Part shown: piece after piece, positions 53,187 through 63,890 of the stretch | Position numbering within the stretch: the first letter of the stretch is position 1 | Layout of the letters: each line of letters opens with the position of its first letter | DNA from: Rhodobacteraceae bacterium F11138 | Lineage (GTDB): Bacteria; Pseudomonadota; Alphaproteobacteria; Rhodobacterales; Rhodobacteraceae | Length of the DNA: 64,000 nucleotides | Direction of reading: 5' to 3' | NCBI GenBank assembly: GCA_016521575.1 | Contig: JAEKDP010000002.1 | Span: forward strand, 410,098 to 474,097 | The notes under the pieces: generated by a model | Seen by the model: the letters and a program-made list of their open reading frames with translations, nothing else | Databases searched by the model: none | Told to the model about the DNA's origin: nothing | Program-made: the position numbers and the translations under genes

Positions 53187-54011
53187 ATGATTATCATTAT
53201 TGACGAACTGAACAGACACAAATACGCTTCGATACTCGAAGATATGTACAAACTTCGCGCACGGGTTTTCCAGGACCGATTGGGCTGGGAAGTCAAGGTA
53301 ACGGATGGCAAGGAAATCGACGAGTTCGATGATTTGCAGCCGACCCACGTGGTAAGCATTGATGACGATGGGGATGTCGTCGGATGTATGCGACTGCTGC
53401 AGACGACTGGTCCACACATGCTGGCCGATGTCTTTTACAGCATCCTTGAAGGCGAGCCGCCTTTGCGAAGTGCCCAGGTCTGGGAAGCGACGCGCTTTTG
53501 CGTCGATACCGCCAAACTGTCCGGCGGGAAAACCAGAAACTCGATCTCGTATGTCACCAGCGAGGTGATGATCGGCGCGTTTGAATATGCCCAGAAAGCG
53601 GGTGTTCTTGACGCCGTGGCGGTGATCGACCCGGTGATGAACCGCGTGTTGAAGCGCTCGGGCAATGCCCCGTATGACTATCTGGGGAACGCCAAGCCGA
53701 TGGGCAAGGTGACCGCGATGGCCGCGCTCATGGATTGCTCGGACGAGCGGATTGAAAGTGTGCGCGCATTCTCGGGGATCAGACACGATGTGTTTGCAAC
53801 CGACGAAGATATTCACGCGCGCCGCAGCGCCAGGATGAACCGACAGAAAGCACCTGCGTCCAAGCCGATCGGTGATCTACACGACTATTTCGCGCAACAG
53901 ATGCGCGATGCCAACGACGCCGAAGAGGTGGATGCCGTCAAACGCCTGATGCAGGCAGTCGAGGAACAGCTTTCCGACGGCGGATATCAACCGGAACGGC
54001 GGCACAGCTAA
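53187..54011 (+). CDS. luxI: Acyl-homoserine-lactone synthase, LuxI family
   Basis: The enzyme makes an acyl-homoserine lactone from acyl-ACP and S-adenosylmethionine. With the ATG at 53187 the invariant residues fall exactly at LuxI numbering: Arg24, Phe28, Trp34, Asp45 and Asp48. Arg69 and VWEATRFCVD follow. This alignment and a ggggaa site support that start over the ATG at 53175. At 274 aa it is longer than most LuxI proteins; about 60 charged C-terminal residues (after FATDEDIHARRS) form a helical extension of unknown role. Confidence 0.93.
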   Translation: MIIIIDELNRHKYASILEDMYKLRARVFQDRLGWEVKVTDGKEIDEFDDLQPTHVVSIDDDGDVVGCMRLLQTTGPHMLADVFYSILEGEPPLRSAQVWEATRFCVDTAKLSGGKTRNSISYVTSEVMIGAFEYAQKAGVLDAVAVIDPVMNRVLKRSGNAPYDYLGNAKPMGKVTAMAALMDCSDERIESVRAFSGIRHDVFATDEDIHARRSARMNRQKAPASKPIGDLHDYFAQQMRDANDAEEVDAVKRLMQAVEEQLSDGGYQPERRHS

Positions 54012-54053
54012 ACCAAACACCACTCGACCAAACGACCCTCAACCCCCAAGAAT

Positions 54054-54079
54054 GAAAGCCGCCCCAAGGGGCGGCTTTC
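54054..54079 (+). terminator. Hairpin terminator after luxI
   Basis: A perfect 12-bp stem (GAAAGCCGCCCC/GGGGCGGCTTTC) with a 2-nt centre lies 43 nt after the luxI stop. The following T-content is modest. It may also act on the opposite strand. Confidence 0.7.
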
Positions 54080-54127
54080 GCCTTTGTCGACCAAGCGTTT
54101 CGCGCCAAGCGCAACAGCATATTCGAA

Positions 54128-54153
54128 CAGGCCACCGGTTGGCCGGTGGCCTG
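54128..54153 (-). terminator. Hairpin after tig
   Basis: A perfect 11-bp stem (CAGGCCACCGG/CCGGTGGCCTG, 4-nt loop) begins 6 nt after the tig stop. The T-run on the minus strand is weak. Confidence 0.6.
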
Positions 54154-54158
54154 TCGCC

Positions 54159-55490
54159 TTATTCTTCTTCCAGCGCCTCGACGGCTTTTTGCAGCTCGTC
54201 CTTGCTGACTTCCTTTTCGGAAATCGTGGCCAGTTCAAACACATAGTCCACGACCTTGTCTTCGAACAGAGGCGCACGCAGTTGCTGTTGCATCTGCGGG
54301 TTCTGCTGCACGAATTCAAAGAACTGGCGTTCTTGCCCGGGATACTGACGCGCCTGGTTCATGATCGCCTGGGTCATTTCGGCGTCGGTGACTTCGACTT
54401 CGGATTTTTGCCCCAGATCTGCCAGCAACAATCCCAAACGTACACGCCGCTCGGCGAGTTTGTTGTGCTCTTCGGTCGGCTCCACTTCGGGGTGGTCGTG
54501 ACCTTCGACATCCGGGTTTTCATCATGCCACAGCTGATGCGCGATCTGACCGGCTTCGGCCTCGACCAGGCTGGGCGGCAGCTCAAAGCTGACGAGATTG
54601 TCCAGCTCGTCCAACAGCGTCCGCTTCATCACCGCACGCGCGGCACCAGCATATTCCGCCTCCAGACGCTCACCGATCTGGGTTTTCAGCGCGGCCAGGT
54701 CCTCGGCTCCGAATTTCTTGGCCAATTCATCGTCAACCGTAGCGGCGACAGGTTTCTTGACTTCCTTGATCGTGCAATCGAACACCGCTTCCTTGCCGGC
54801 CAGGTGCTCGGCCTGGTAATCTGCGGGGAAATTGACGGTCACGGCCTTTTCCTCGTCGGCCTTCACACCGACCAGTTGCTCTTCGAAACCGGGGATGAAG
54901 CTGTTGGATCCCAGCACCAGAGGATAATCCTCGGCCGAGCCGCCCTCGAACGCTTCGCCGTCCACCTTGCCGACGAAATCCATCACGATCTGGTCGCCAT
55001 CCTTGGCCTTGGTGCCTTTCTTGCGCGCTTCAAAATTCTGCGCGGTTTCGGCCAGATTGCCCAGAGCTTCTTCGATATCTTCCTCACCGGCCTTGACCGT
55101 CAGCTTTTCCAGGCTGATCGACTTCAGGTCGACTTCGGGGATTTCGGGCAGGGCTTCATAGGCCAGCGCCACCTCGACGTCGTCGCCCTCTTTCCAGTCC
55201 TCGTTGGTCATCTTGACTTCGGGCTGCTGCGCGGGACGGTCGCCGCTGTCCTCGAAGTGCTTGTTCATGGCACCGTCGATGGTTTCCTGCATCGCTTCGC
55301 CCATCAGGCGCTGACCAAATTGCTTCTTCAGCAACGGCATCGGCACCTTGCCCTTGCGAAAGCCCTTCATTTCGATTTCCGGCTGGGCTTCGATCAGCTT
55401 TTCGTTGACCTTTTCCTCAAGCTCCGCAGCCGTAACGGAAATCGCGTATCCGCGCTTCAGACCTTCGTTCAGTGTCTCGGTGACCCGCAT
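54159..55490 (-). CDS. tig: Trigger factor
   Basis: This ribosome-associated chaperone and peptidyl-prolyl isomerase is 443 aa. The N-terminal ribosome-binding domain has the signature [17 protein letters not shown] (residues 44-60). The FKBP-type domain follows at about 150-240 ([20 protein letters not shown]), and then the long helical C-terminal arms. It acts on nascent chains at the exit tunnel. The C-terminus is acidic. Confidence 0.97.
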   Translation of the reverse strand: MRVTETLNEGLKRGYAISVTAAELEEKVNEKLIEAQPEIEMKGFRKGKVPMPLLKKQFGQRLMGEAMQETIDGAMNKHFEDSGDRPAQQPEVKMTNEDWKEGDDVEVALAYEALPEIPEVDLKSISLEKLTVKAGEEDIEEALGNLAETAQNFEARKKGTKAKDGDQIVMDFVGKVDGEAFEGGSAEDYPLVLGSNSFIPGFEEQLVGVKADEEKAVTVNFPADYQAEHLAGKEAVFDCTIKEVKKPVAATVDDELAKKFGAEDLAALKTQIGERLEAEYAGAARAVMKRTLLDELDNLVSFELPPSLVEAEAGQIAHQLWHDENPDVEGHDHPEVEPTEEHNKLAERRVRLGLLLADLGQKSEVEVTDAEMTQAIMNQARQYPGQERQFFEFVQQNPQMQQQLRAPLFEDKVVDYVFELATISEKEVSKDELQKAVEALEEE

Positions 55491-55546
55491 CAGTTATCCC
55501 CATAGGTTCAGGCGTGCGCCGGGCGCGCACGATACAAATTTGTCGC

Positions 55547-55575
55547 CTTCTATTTGTCACCGACGCCCGGTGCAA
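55547..55575 (-). promoter_or_regulatory. Possible promoter of tig
   Basis: On the minus strand TTGCAC (55575-55570) and TAGAAG (55552-55547) are 17 bp apart, about 57 bp before the tig ATG. Confidence 0.3.
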
Positions 55576-55760
55576 GGGGCATTGGCACCGGAATACCCCG
55601 CATTCGTCGCACAATACGAAAAAGGCGCGCTTGAAGGCGGCTTTCGCCCAAGCGGATCAATACGCCGGTTCAGAACATCCGGCAGGTGCCCAAGACGACC
55701 GAAGACGCATTCAGATACGCCGCATCCGCAGGTGCATGCCTGTCTCATACCACGCAAGCA

Positions 55761-56897
55761 TCAGAATCTGTACCGCATACCGAATTGCATGGCCTGTACA
55801 GTATCGAACGCAGGCAGCGCCTTGTCGGAAAAGCTGTAGTGCCGATATCCCAGGTACAGTTCCAGGTGCTTGTCCTCCAGTTTCTGAACCACACCCAGCC
55901 CCCAGGCCGCCGAGGTCGAGCCCCGTGCATAAATGTCGGTCCCATAGTTGTAGTCGACCGAGAAAGCAGTGGTGCCCGCCTTGAAGATCCGGGTCAGATA
56001 TCCCAGTTTGTAATAGGTGTAATTGCCCCCCTGGCTGGACGCGCCGGTCGAGACAGAAAAATTCAACCCGGTCGGCTTGTGCAGGATCGACAGGGACGCA
56101 ATCAGGTCTTCGCGGGTTTTCAGTCCGTTCTTCTTGGAAATACTGACCCCTGCCGCGCCCTGGGCCCGGAAACTGGGATTTTCGGACGCGTACCGCAGCG
56201 CAACGTCGATATTTGCTTCTGAGTTGTCCTTTTGCAGGATCTCGGTTCCGGCCGAAACCGCAAAGACAAAGCCACGATAGCGCCGCGTATCATACCGCAG
56301 CCGGGCGCGGCGTATGCCATCGAATGTGTTGAACGCGGATTTGATCGCCACGTTGGACAATGGCCCGTCCGCCTGGCGAAACAGCACGCCGCCAGCCATG
56401 TCTGGAACCGACACGCCCGTCACCACAGCCGTGCCCGACAGATCGGATGACGTCACCCCATCGGTTGCCATGGGCCCGTGTCCCACATAGAGTTTCGAGC
56501 CGCCGGGAAAGCCCCAGACCGCATCGACAATGCGAATGTCGGTTTGATCCCATTCGATCAACGGATCTGTTTTCAACTGATTGAAACCATTGGATTCCCG
56601 CACGCCCAGGCTGGTTTCGAAACGAAAGTGGAACTGATCCGCAAACGGCATCCACGGGCTGCCCTCGGGGCGCTTGTAGATAAAACCGATCCGGCTGTCG
56701 GAATGCGAATTATCGGCAATGGCCGCGTCGGTGCTTTGACCGTCATACGCCGCGATGATCGACGGGGTAAACTGGCCGTAAAACGATGTCTGGCCGCCGA
56801 ACCGGCCGACATAATCCTCGATCGCCGCAACGGGCTCCGCCGCCATAAGCGGCAGACAGGCAGACAACGCCCCGAACAATGATCTTGCAAAATTCAA
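55761..56897 (-). CDS. Porin-like outer-membrane beta-barrel protein
   Basis: The 378-aa protein has a signal peptide (FARSLFGALSACLPLMAAEPVAA) and many alternating amphipathic beta strands. It ends in the outer-membrane assembly signature with C-terminal Phe (AMQFGMRYRF). It resembles general porins of Rhodobacterales in length and layout, but I cannot name the substrate. The start is TTG, with aggaag 4 nt upstream and no nearby ATG in frame. Confidence 0.8.
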   Translation of the reverse strand: MNFARSLFGALSACLPLMAAEPVAAIEDYVGRFGGQTSFYGQFTPSIIAAYDGQSTDAAIADNSHSDSRIGFIYKRPEGSPWMPFADQFHFRFETSLGVRESNGFNQLKTDPLIEWDQTDIRIVDAVWGFPGGSKLYVGHGPMATDGVTSSDLSGTAVVTGVSVPDMAGGVLFRQADGPLSNVAIKSAFNTFDGIRRARLRYDTRRYRGFVFAVSAGTEILQKDNSEANIDVALRYASENPSFRAQGAAGVSISKKNGLKTREDLIASLSILHKPTGLNFSVSTGASSQGGNYTYYKLGYLTRIFKAGTTAFSVDYNYGTDIYARGSTSAAWGLGVVQKLEDKHLELYLGYRHYSFSDKALPAFDTVQAMQFGMRYRF

Positions 56898-57241
56898 AAC
56901 GCTTCCTGCATCTGATTTTCGTGCCTCTGGGATCCGGGAACATCTGCCGGAATGAAACAGCCATCGGCCAGCGATGTTAAGGGCATTTTTGTGCTTGCGC
57001 GATCAGATGCCAAATCCGCCATGGTCCTATCCCGGCGCAGCAGGCTGACGATGGCCGGTGCGGGCGCGTACCCTGCCCGGCTCAGGCGGCGCTTGCGTTT
57101 TTGTCAACTGTCGGTTTACGCTCATTCTGCTACCGATTGAATTGAACCCAAAGAGATACCCGCCCTTCTTTTTCGACCGTGCCGCCCTGTCGAGCCGTTC
57201 GGTTCAGCGATGTTGATCTTCGGGACATTTGGAGAAACCCT
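56898..57241. other. 344-bp divergent gap between the porin-like gene and the giant protein gene
   Basis: It must carry promoters for both divergent genes. A TTGTCA at about 57105 has no good -10 partner. I see no gene, RNA or repeat. Confidence 0.4.
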
Positions 57242-60200
57242 ATGGCGCTGGATACCAAACAACGCGCATTTGTGGAAACATTCATCAAGGGCGGCCTGTT
57301 CAACCGAAAATCCGACAAAGCCAAGATTCGCAACTACGAAGCGTTTCTGGCCATCGAAACCCGGGCCCAGGCACTGGTCGATCAGCTGACCGGTCTCACG
57401 CCCAACGTCGGCCCGATCAACGACGTGCTGAACCTGGCGCGGGCCCACAAGGACGAAGGAAAATTCGACAAGGCCGTATCCGAAGCCGAAAACGCGCTGG
57501 CCATGGCTACCGATGTGATGGCCGCACTGCAAGAGCGCCGTCAGGCAGCGGATGCCCTGCGCCAGCAGTTGGCGGATCTTGCGGCGAACCCGGACGGGGC
57601 GCTGACCTCGGAAATCGAAGATCTGGACACCCGGCGGGCCGCCATTTCCGCTTTGCTGACGCCGGACATTCCGGCCCCGGCAGATGCGACCAAGGCAAAG
57701 ACTGACCTGGACGGCCTTCGCGATGCCTGCGCGGCAATCCGGCAAATGGCCGAAACCCGCGCCGCCGAAAAGCAACGTCTGCAACAGGGGCATACCGCGC
57801 AAACGGCGCGTCTGAACGACCTGCGCGCGCTGCTTGTCCGGGTTGCGGCGGATGACGATCATGACGCAATCAGGGGGTTGGCAGACGGCATCGGTACGGA
57901 TCTGGACGCCATCAATACCGCGCTAGGCGCCAATGATCCGGTGGCGATCAAGGCACGCCTGAACGATCTGGACCCCTTGGCCACGCGGCTGGATACGCTG
58001 GCCGGTCGTATCGACGCGGCCCTGGGTCGTGTGCTGAGCGCCACGCTTGGCAACACAGGCACCTCGGACGCCCAGAAAGACCGCCTGGTGGCTCTGGGCA
58101 AGGCGGATCCGGCGGCGCTGACGGCGGCCACGGCAGTGCTGGAAAGCATTCAGGCCGATCTGGGCGATACAACGGTCGATCGCGCCCTTCTGCAGACCCG
58201 GCAGCAGGCCGTCGATATTGCCCGCGACGATGTGCAGGCCAAGACCGAGGCGCTGGATCTGGCGCAACAGGCCAAGACAGCGGCTGCCGAAGAGGAAAAG
58301 CTGCGCAACGACGAATCCCATGCCGCTTTTGCCCCGGCCAAAGCAGCATATGACGCCGCAATCGCCTTCAAGACTGCCAACAGCGCCATATTGCAAGACC
58401 CAAACCACAAGGATCACGCCGCGACAAAGGCCAGTTTCGACCAGTTGGTCAACGATTTCAAAGCCAAGAACGCTGTCTACGAAACAGCCAAGGCCGACGC
58501 TGAGCAAGCCCAGGCAGAGGTTCTTGCCAAACAATCCGATGTGGCCAACGCGCAAAACGAACTGGCGACGGCGCAGGACACGCTGAAGGCGCGCAAGAAA
58601 GATCAGCGTCAGGCCGAAGGCAAGAAGAAGCTGCTGGATGCCATCGGCTTCGGGCCGCTGGCCCCCACGAACGGAACCGCCGTCAAACCGGCGGTCGCCA
58701 AGGATCTGATCGAACTGTTCGGGCGCAACCCGCGCGTCGCCGAAGCCGCCGTCGACGCGGCGGCCACTGCGGAGTATCCCGAAAGTGTCGCCTCGACCGC
58801 TGCCTTGATGTGCACCAAGGTGGATGATCGGTTCCGATCAGACAGCGGCACCGCATTCGTCGATCCCGATTACGCGGACTACTATGCGCAGACCCTGATC
58901 CGCATGTCCGCGACCCTGCCGCCCTCGGAAACCGCCAAGCTGGACGACTATCTCAAGACCGGTCGGCAATTCGCCGATCTGGACGCGGTCGCGGTCGGCA
59001 CCACGCGCAGCGAGACCGGAACCAAGCGCACCGGCCATGTCGGCGCGGCCCTGCTGCAAGCCGACGGGTCGCTGGATCTTGCCAAGGGGCGGGATGCGCT
59101 GCTGGACGTGATGTTCCATCCTTCCGCACAGAACACGCCCACCCCGGCGCTGGTTACGCACATGCTGGACACCATGACCTTTCTCGAAGGATCAGCCGAC
59201 GCCCGCACGATCCTGACCGATATCACCGCACCGCCCGGTTCGGACTCGGCGCGCGGATTGCTGGCCAAGTCCAGCGGCAAGGACCCCTCCGCTGTCGGGC
59301 CTGCCGAATGCCGTGGCGCAGTTCTGAATGCGATGCTGACGCCGGTGTTCCAGGGGGATGTCGGGTCCTGTTTCGCCACCGCAGGCATCGTCAAGATGCG
59401 CAACGACGACCCGCTGGAAGCGATGAAGAATTATCGGGATTTGGCCCGCGACGGCGTATACAACCCCAAGACCGGCGACCCGCTGCCGGCGATCCAGAAC
59501 GTTCCGGATCACCAGGATCCTCTGGTACGCAGCCTGGAATACACGGCCGCCACCGCAATCGCCCGTGCCGATTTCAGCGGCTTGAATCAAAGCATGACCG
59601 CTTCGGTTTCGCAGATGGTGTCCGTCATCACCGAAAAGGTGAAATCCAAGAAACGCGCCGATGTCACCGCAAAGCTGGAAAACGCCATCAGCGATGCGGT
59701 CGAACTGGTGTACAATCCCGAAATCGAGATCGTCGATTCCAATGATGGCTCATCCTCCAAGGGGCGCTATCAGTTGATAAGCAAGGCCGATGGTGCCGTC
59801 ATCGACAGTCTGGACCAATATGAAGACATCGTGTTCGACATCGTATGGGACGTGGTGGAAAAGAGCGACACCAAGATGTTCACCTCGGTCAACGATGTTG
59901 CCAATCAGGTCACCAAAGCCGGCTTTGAACGGGCGATTCAGATCGGCGGAAAATGGCCCTGGGATCTGCCCGGCGGCGGCTTTACCGAAGAGGCAAGCAC
60001 CACGATATTCGGCGGCAATTTTACCGCCACGGACGTGATCGCGGGCGTCAACCCCAACACCGCGAATATCCCTGAACGAACCAAAGACGTGCTTGAATGC
60101 GTGCTGACCAATTTTCTGCCCGGCAGCGATCCGCCGGATCCAAACGAGATGTCCACGGTCAAGACCCGCGGGATGCACGGTTTCAACATCACACCGGGGG

Positions 60201-60820
60201 ATGAATCGCTTGCCCCGCTGCGCGCCGGCGGGCCGGATGCGCTGGCCGAGAACATCGAACGTGAATTGCTGGCACCCGGCCGGAACATCGCCGCAACGCA
60301 AATACCGGTCGACCAGCTGGCCTATATGTTCGAAAAGGAAATGACCGCCTTTGGCAAGGGCGCAACGGGCGATGCCAAAACCGCGCTGGAGCAGATCCTG
60401 TCGACGCAGGCCCCGACCGCGCCCATGACCCCGGCCGAATTCAAAACCCATGTGACGGCGGCGGGATCGACGTATATCGAAGCCGTTGCGCAAATCGAAA
60501 CCGACTACTGGCGCGGCAACCAGACGACTACGCCCTCTGACCAGGATCTCGCCAAGGAAAAGGCGGAATGGAAAGAATATTTCCAGGCCAAGCTCGACTC
60601 GGCCCTGAACAACCGGCTGATCAACGACTTGGGCGCGCCGCAATTCGTGATCGCGGACACCAACTGGGGCAGCGCCGAAGATCACACCTATTTCGTGATT
60701 GCCGCCGATCCGGCGACCGGCCAGCCGGCGCTGTACAGCAAGACCGATCCACCGGGGACGCTGAGACCCCAACACGAGGCCGAAAAATGGGTCAGCACCG
60801 AATGGGCCAAGGTCGCATGA
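57242..60820 (+). CDS. Large helical protein with papain-like cysteine-protease motif
   Basis: The 1192-aa protein has an N-terminal half (about 1-470) of long amphipathic helices rich in Ala, Asp, Lys and Gln, probably coiled coil, with no signal peptide. In the C-terminal half [13 protein letters not shown] places Gln704 and Cys710 in the exact spacing of the papain oxyanion Gln and nucleophile. Near the end, [17 protein letters not shown] gives a candidate catalytic His1148 followed by a hydrophobic strand. I did not recognise the family. It is co-transcribed with a 202-aa protein 19 bp downstream. It could be a secreted or cell-associated protease or effector; no secretion genes are nearby. 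ggag lies 7 nt before the ATG; an extension of 21 codons upstream is open. Confidence 0.8.
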   Translation: MALDTKQRAFVETFIKGGLFNRKSDKAKIRNYEAFLAIETRAQALVDQLTGLTPNVGPINDVLNLARAHKDEGKFDKAVSEAENALAMATDVMAALQERRQAADALRQQLADLAANPDGALTSEIEDLDTRRAAISALLTPDIPAPADATKAKTDLDGLRDACAAIRQMAETRAAEKQRLQQGHTAQTARLNDLRALLVRVAADDDHDAIRGLADGIGTDLDAINTALGANDPVAIKARLNDLDPLATRLDTLAGRIDAALGRVLSATLGNTGTSDAQKDRLVALGKADPAALTAATAVLESIQADLGDTTVDRALLQTRQQAVDIARDDVQAKTEALDLAQQAKTAAAEEEKLRNDESHAAFAPAKAAYDAAIAFKTANSAILQDPNHKDHAATKASFDQLVNDFKAKNAVYETAKADAEQAQAEVLAKQSDVANAQNELATAQDTLKARKKDQRQAEGKKKLLDAIGFGPLAPTNGTAVKPAVAKDLIELFGRNPRVAEAAVDAAATAEYPESVASTAALMCTKVDDRFRSDSGTAFVDPDYADYYAQTLIRMSATLPPSETAKLDDYLKTGRQFADLDAVAVGTTRSETGTKRTGHVGAALLQADGSLDLAKGRDALLDVMFHPSAQNTPTPALVTHMLDTMTFLEGSADARTILTDITAPPGSDSARGLLAKSSGKDPSAVGPAECRGAVLNAMLTPVFQGDVGSCFATAGIVKMRNDDPLEAMKNYRDLARDGVYNPKTGDPLPAIQNVPDHQDPLVRSLEYTAATAIARADFSGLNQSMTASVSQMVSVITEKVKSKKRADVTAKLENAISDAVELVYNPEIEIVDSNDGSSSKGRYQLISKADGAVIDSLDQYEDIVFDIVWDVVEKSDTKMFTSVNDVANQVTKAGFERAIQIGGKWPWDLPGGGFTEEASTTIFGGNFTATDVIAGVNPNTANIPERTKDVLECVLTNFLPGSDPPDPNEMSTVKTRGMHGFNITPGDESLAPLRAGGPDALAENIERELLAPGRNIAATQIPVDQLAYMFEKEMTAFGKGATGDAKTALEQILSTQAPTAPMTPAEFKTHVTAAGSTYIEAVAQIETDYWRGNQTTTPSDQDLAKEKAEWKEYFQAKLDSALNNRLINDLGAPQFVIADTNWGSAEDHTYFVIAADPATGQPALYSKTDPPGTLRPQHEAEKWVSTEWAKVA

Positions 60821-60839
60821 AGAAGACGGGAGAGCCGAC

Positions 60840-61448
60840 ATGACCGCGATTTCCGAAATTGTTCCGGGGCATGATCCTGACGGGACGCCCGCCGCGTTTG
60901 TCGGCGACACATGCTATACCGGGCTTGATCAGCTGCTGGACGCGGAACCGGGCTTGCTTGCGCCCGATGCGGCGTCCGACCTGGCCTTGTATGTCAACCA
61001 TTTCGCCCGGGACCGGGATTTCGTGCCAATCGATGACCCGCAGACCTACGAAAAGACATACAGAGCCCGTATCGAATCCGAAGACCCCGCAGCGCCATGG
61101 CAGCAAAACGTGATGCGGCTGCGCGATTTCGGGATGCCCGACTTTGCGGAAATCCGCAGCGCGGTTCTTGAAAACGGCACTTTGGTGTTCTTTGCCGCAG
61201 ACGCCCTGACCGGCCTGCCTTACCGCGTGTGCGCGGATGTCAAACGGCGCACTGCCCCGACCTATTCTCCCCTTGCGCTGTCGCCGGTCCCGGCACCGGG
61301 GCGCGTCCGACCTGAACCGCGCCAGCCCCAGGCCCAGGCGGCCATCCCATCGGCGGCAACCTCCAAACCGTCGGACGCACCGCAAGCACAGGATGAAACC
61401 CGGTTCACCCCCCTGCCGGATGACTTGCCTTCCCTTGATGAAAGCTGA
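60840..61448 (+). CDS. Hypothetical protein, partner of the papain-like protein
   Basis: The 202-aa protein is acidic and soluble over residues 1-140 (ARDRDFVPIDDPQTYEKTY, MPDFAEIRSAVLENGTLVFF) and has a Pro/Ala/Gln-rich disordered tail. No known domain was recognised. The 19-bp spacing, same strand and gggaga ribosome-binding site indicate co-expression with the giant protein. It might be its chaperone, inhibitor or cofactor, but that is inference. Confidence 0.65.
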   Translation: MTAISEIVPGHDPDGTPAAFVGDTCYTGLDQLLDAEPGLLAPDAASDLALYVNHFARDRDFVPIDDPQTYEKTYRARIESEDPAAPWQQNVMRLRDFGMPDFAEIRSAVLENGTLVFFAADALTGLPYRVCADVKRRTAPTYSPLALSPVPAPGRVRPEPRQPQAQAAIPSAATSKPSDAPQAQDETRFTPLPDDLPSLDES

Positions 61449-61560
61449 GACTACGGATCTGGGGATGGGTGCCACACCAGCCCAAGAAGATGCGTATCAC
61501 GGATGTCCCGCTGTGCGGCCATAGCCCGGGGCAATACCGACACCGCATCGGTCTGAACTC

Positions 61561-61645
61561 TGGTGCGGGTGAAGGGACTTGAACCCCCACGCCTTGCGGC
61601 GCCAGAACCTAAATCTGGTGCGTCTACCAATTCCGCCACACCCGC
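61561..61645 (-). tRNA. tRNA-Leu (UAG)
   Basis: The 85-nt minus-strand sequence folds as a class II tRNA: acceptor GCGGGTG/CACCCGC, D arm with GGTAGACGC, anticodon stem CCAGA/TCTGG around TTTAGGT (anticodon TAG), a short variable arm with CGCC/GGCG, T arm GGGGGTTCAAGTCCC, discriminator A, and an encoded CCA end. The UAG anticodon reads CUN leucine codons. Confidence 0.97.
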
Positions 61646-61771
61646 ACTTGGCCGCAACAAGATCCGGTGCCCCCGGTGTCCCGTCGCGTTCTAGCTGCTT
61701 AGCAAAGCTTGTTTGCGGATGCGAGGGGGAATCTGCACGTCGTACGCGGAACCACGGACCGCTATCCGGTG

Positions 61772-63313
61772 CTAGACACCAAGCCCGCGCAACACCCCGG
61801 GCAGCTGTTCGGGAATGTCCTCGGCGATCAGGCCGGGACCGAAGTCCAGCGCGCATTGGACATGCAGCCAGACAGCCATTTCACAGGCGGCCATAGGTTC
61901 GGCGCCACGCGCAAGCAGACCGGTGATGAACCCGGCCAGCACATCCCCCGCCCCTGCGGTCGCCAGCCAGGGCGCGGCGCGATCATATTGCGCTGAATGG
62001 ATCGCGCATTTTCCATCGGCGGTGGCGATCACCGTCGCCGCCCCCTTGAACAGAACCGTACAGCCAGCCCGCGCGGCGGCCGCGCGGGTCGCATCGACCT
62101 TGGAATAGGCCGGGCCGCGCCGGGCGGGCTCGGCCAGTTGTCGGGCGATATCCGGAAACAAGCGTTGGAATTCCCCCCCATGCGGCGTCAGCACCACCTG
62201 ATTGTGCAGCATCCGGAACAAATCATCCGGCTGGGCACGAAACAGGGTCAGCGCATCTGCATCCAGCACCAAGGGACGCTGCGACGCCAGAGCCGCCTCG
62301 ATCAAGGCACGGCTTTGCGGCCCTGTGCCCAGTGCGGGGCCAAGGCACAGGGCATTCAGCCGCGCATCCTGCAACAGATTGCTCAGCCCATCGGCGTCGG
62401 CGATACGGACCTGCATCAGCGCGGTGACATGGGCGGCAACTTCGAATTGCGCCGCAGGCGGGACACCCAGGGTGACCAGCCCCGCCCCGATGCGCAAAGC
62501 CGAACGCGCCGCAAGCCGGGCCGCCCCGGTCCGCCCGGGTCCGCCGCTCAGCACCAGGGCATGGCCGTGGACGTATTTCTGCCCTGCGGCCGTTTTCGAC
62601 AGAAATGCCGGATCGGCGGTCCGGACCAGCCGGACCTGCCCCTTGCCGTGCGCGCCAGCGGGCAGACCGATGTCGCAGACGTCCAGTTGTACGGAATGGC
62701 CCCCGCCGATCCCCAGATGATGCCCGATCTTGGCCCGGTGAAAACTGACCGTCAGATCCGCCTGCATGTGACAGCCCAATGCCTTGCCGCTGTCGGCGCA
62801 AATCCCCGACGGGATATCGACCGCAACGCATCTGACCCCCAGGCGGCGGCGCAGATCCTGAACACGGGCAATGACCTTGCAGACCGGACCGGTCACCGGG
62901 CGGCACAGCCCGGTTCCGAACAAAGCATCGACCACCACATCGGGGCAAGCTCCGTCCGGGATCGTCATGTCCTGCGTCAGCCCGGTGACGGTTCCCGTTT
63001 CAAGCCATCGGTCGTGGTTGGCACGCGCATCGGGGCCCATGCCATCCGGCGTGCCCAAAAGGCAGGTTGTCACCTCCCATCCGCGCGCCTGCAGCAATCT
63101 GGCGATGACGAACCCGTCGCCGCCATTGTTTCCCGGCCCGCACAGAACGACCGCGCTGCGGTTTCCCGTGCCCAGCTCGGGCCAATGTCGCAGGATGGCG
63201 GCAACCACGCCGGCACCGGCCCGTTCCATCAACGCAAGCCCGCTTACCCGCCCCGATACGATTTCTTCCTGCTCGATGGCGCGCATCCGGGCAGCGGTCA
63301 GAACGTCTGGCAC
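61772..63313 (-). CDS. nnr: Bifunctional NAD(P)H-hydrate epimerase / ADP-dependent dehydratase
   Basis: The 513-aa protein repairs hydrated NADH and NADPH. The N-terminal YjeF_N epimerase domain (about 1-215) shows LMERAGAGV, VLCGPGNNGGDGFVIARLL and VVDALFGTGL. The C-terminal ribokinase-like dehydratase domain (about 225-510) shows LVLSGGPGRTGAARLAARSALR, VLTPHGGEFQRLFP and the anion hole WLATAGAGDVLAGFI. Both activities look intact. The gene is divergent from glnB. Confidence 0.94.
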   Translation of the reverse strand: MPDVLTAARMRAIEQEEIVSGRVSGLALMERAGAGVVAAILRHWPELGTGNRSAVVLCGPGNNGGDGFVIARLLQARGWEVTTCLLGTPDGMGPDARANHDRWLETGTVTGLTQDMTIPDGACPDVVVDALFGTGLCRPVTGPVCKVIARVQDLRRRLGVRCVAVDIPSGICADSGKALGCHMQADLTVSFHRAKIGHHLGIGGGHSVQLDVCDIGLPAGAHGKGQVRLVRTADPAFLSKTAAGQKYVHGHALVLSGGPGRTGAARLAARSALRIGAGLVTLGVPPAAQFEVAAHVTALMQVRIADADGLSNLLQDARLNALCLGPALGTGPQSRALIEAALASQRPLVLDADALTLFRAQPDDLFRMLHNQVVLTPHGGEFQRLFPDIARQLAEPARRGPAYSKVDATRAAAARAGCTVLFKGAATVIATADGKCAIHSAQYDRAAPWLATAGAGDVLAGFITGLLARGAEPMAACEMAVWLHVQCALDFGPGLIAEDIPEQLPGVLRGLGV

Positions 63314-63326
63314 GTCAAAGCCTCAC

Positions 63327-63358
63327 TTTTTCATTTTGCCTGTTTTTCATTTTGCCTG
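63327..63358. repeat. 16-bp tandem repeat, two copies, upstream of nnr
   Basis: TTTTTCATTTTGCCTG is present twice without change (63327-63342 and 63343-63358). It lies just before the nnr start in the divergent nnr-glnB gap and is unusually AT-rich for the region. Confidence 0.85.
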
Positions 63359-63443
63359 TTTATTGGGCGATCCGCACATTTTGACGGCACCCGCCGGGAT
63401 TCCCCCACACCACCCCCGGTCCGTCCAGCCTATCCGATTGTGA

Positions 63444-63836
<393 letters not shown>

Positions 63837-63874
63837 CCACATCACCGGTTCTCAACCACATCACCAGTTCTCAA
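63837..63874. repeat. 19-bp tandem repeat, two copies, between glnB and glnA
   Basis: Copies at 63837-63855 and 63856-63874 share CCACATCACC and GTTCTCAA and differ at one base (G/A). They fill most of the 54-bp gap, just ahead of the glnA ribosome-binding site. Confidence 0.85.
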
Positions 63875-63890
63875 CAAGAGGAAAGAGAGA

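Noticed and set aside
59750-60910. A 386-codon open frame antisense to the giant protein gene
   Set aside because: It is a high-GC shadow with no start signal and overlaps a gene with a good ribosome-binding site and a coherent protein.
63310-63326. A TGGCAC resembling half of a sigma54 promoter near the nnr start
   Set aside because: The required TTGC half at the right spacing is absent and the bases are coding for nnr.
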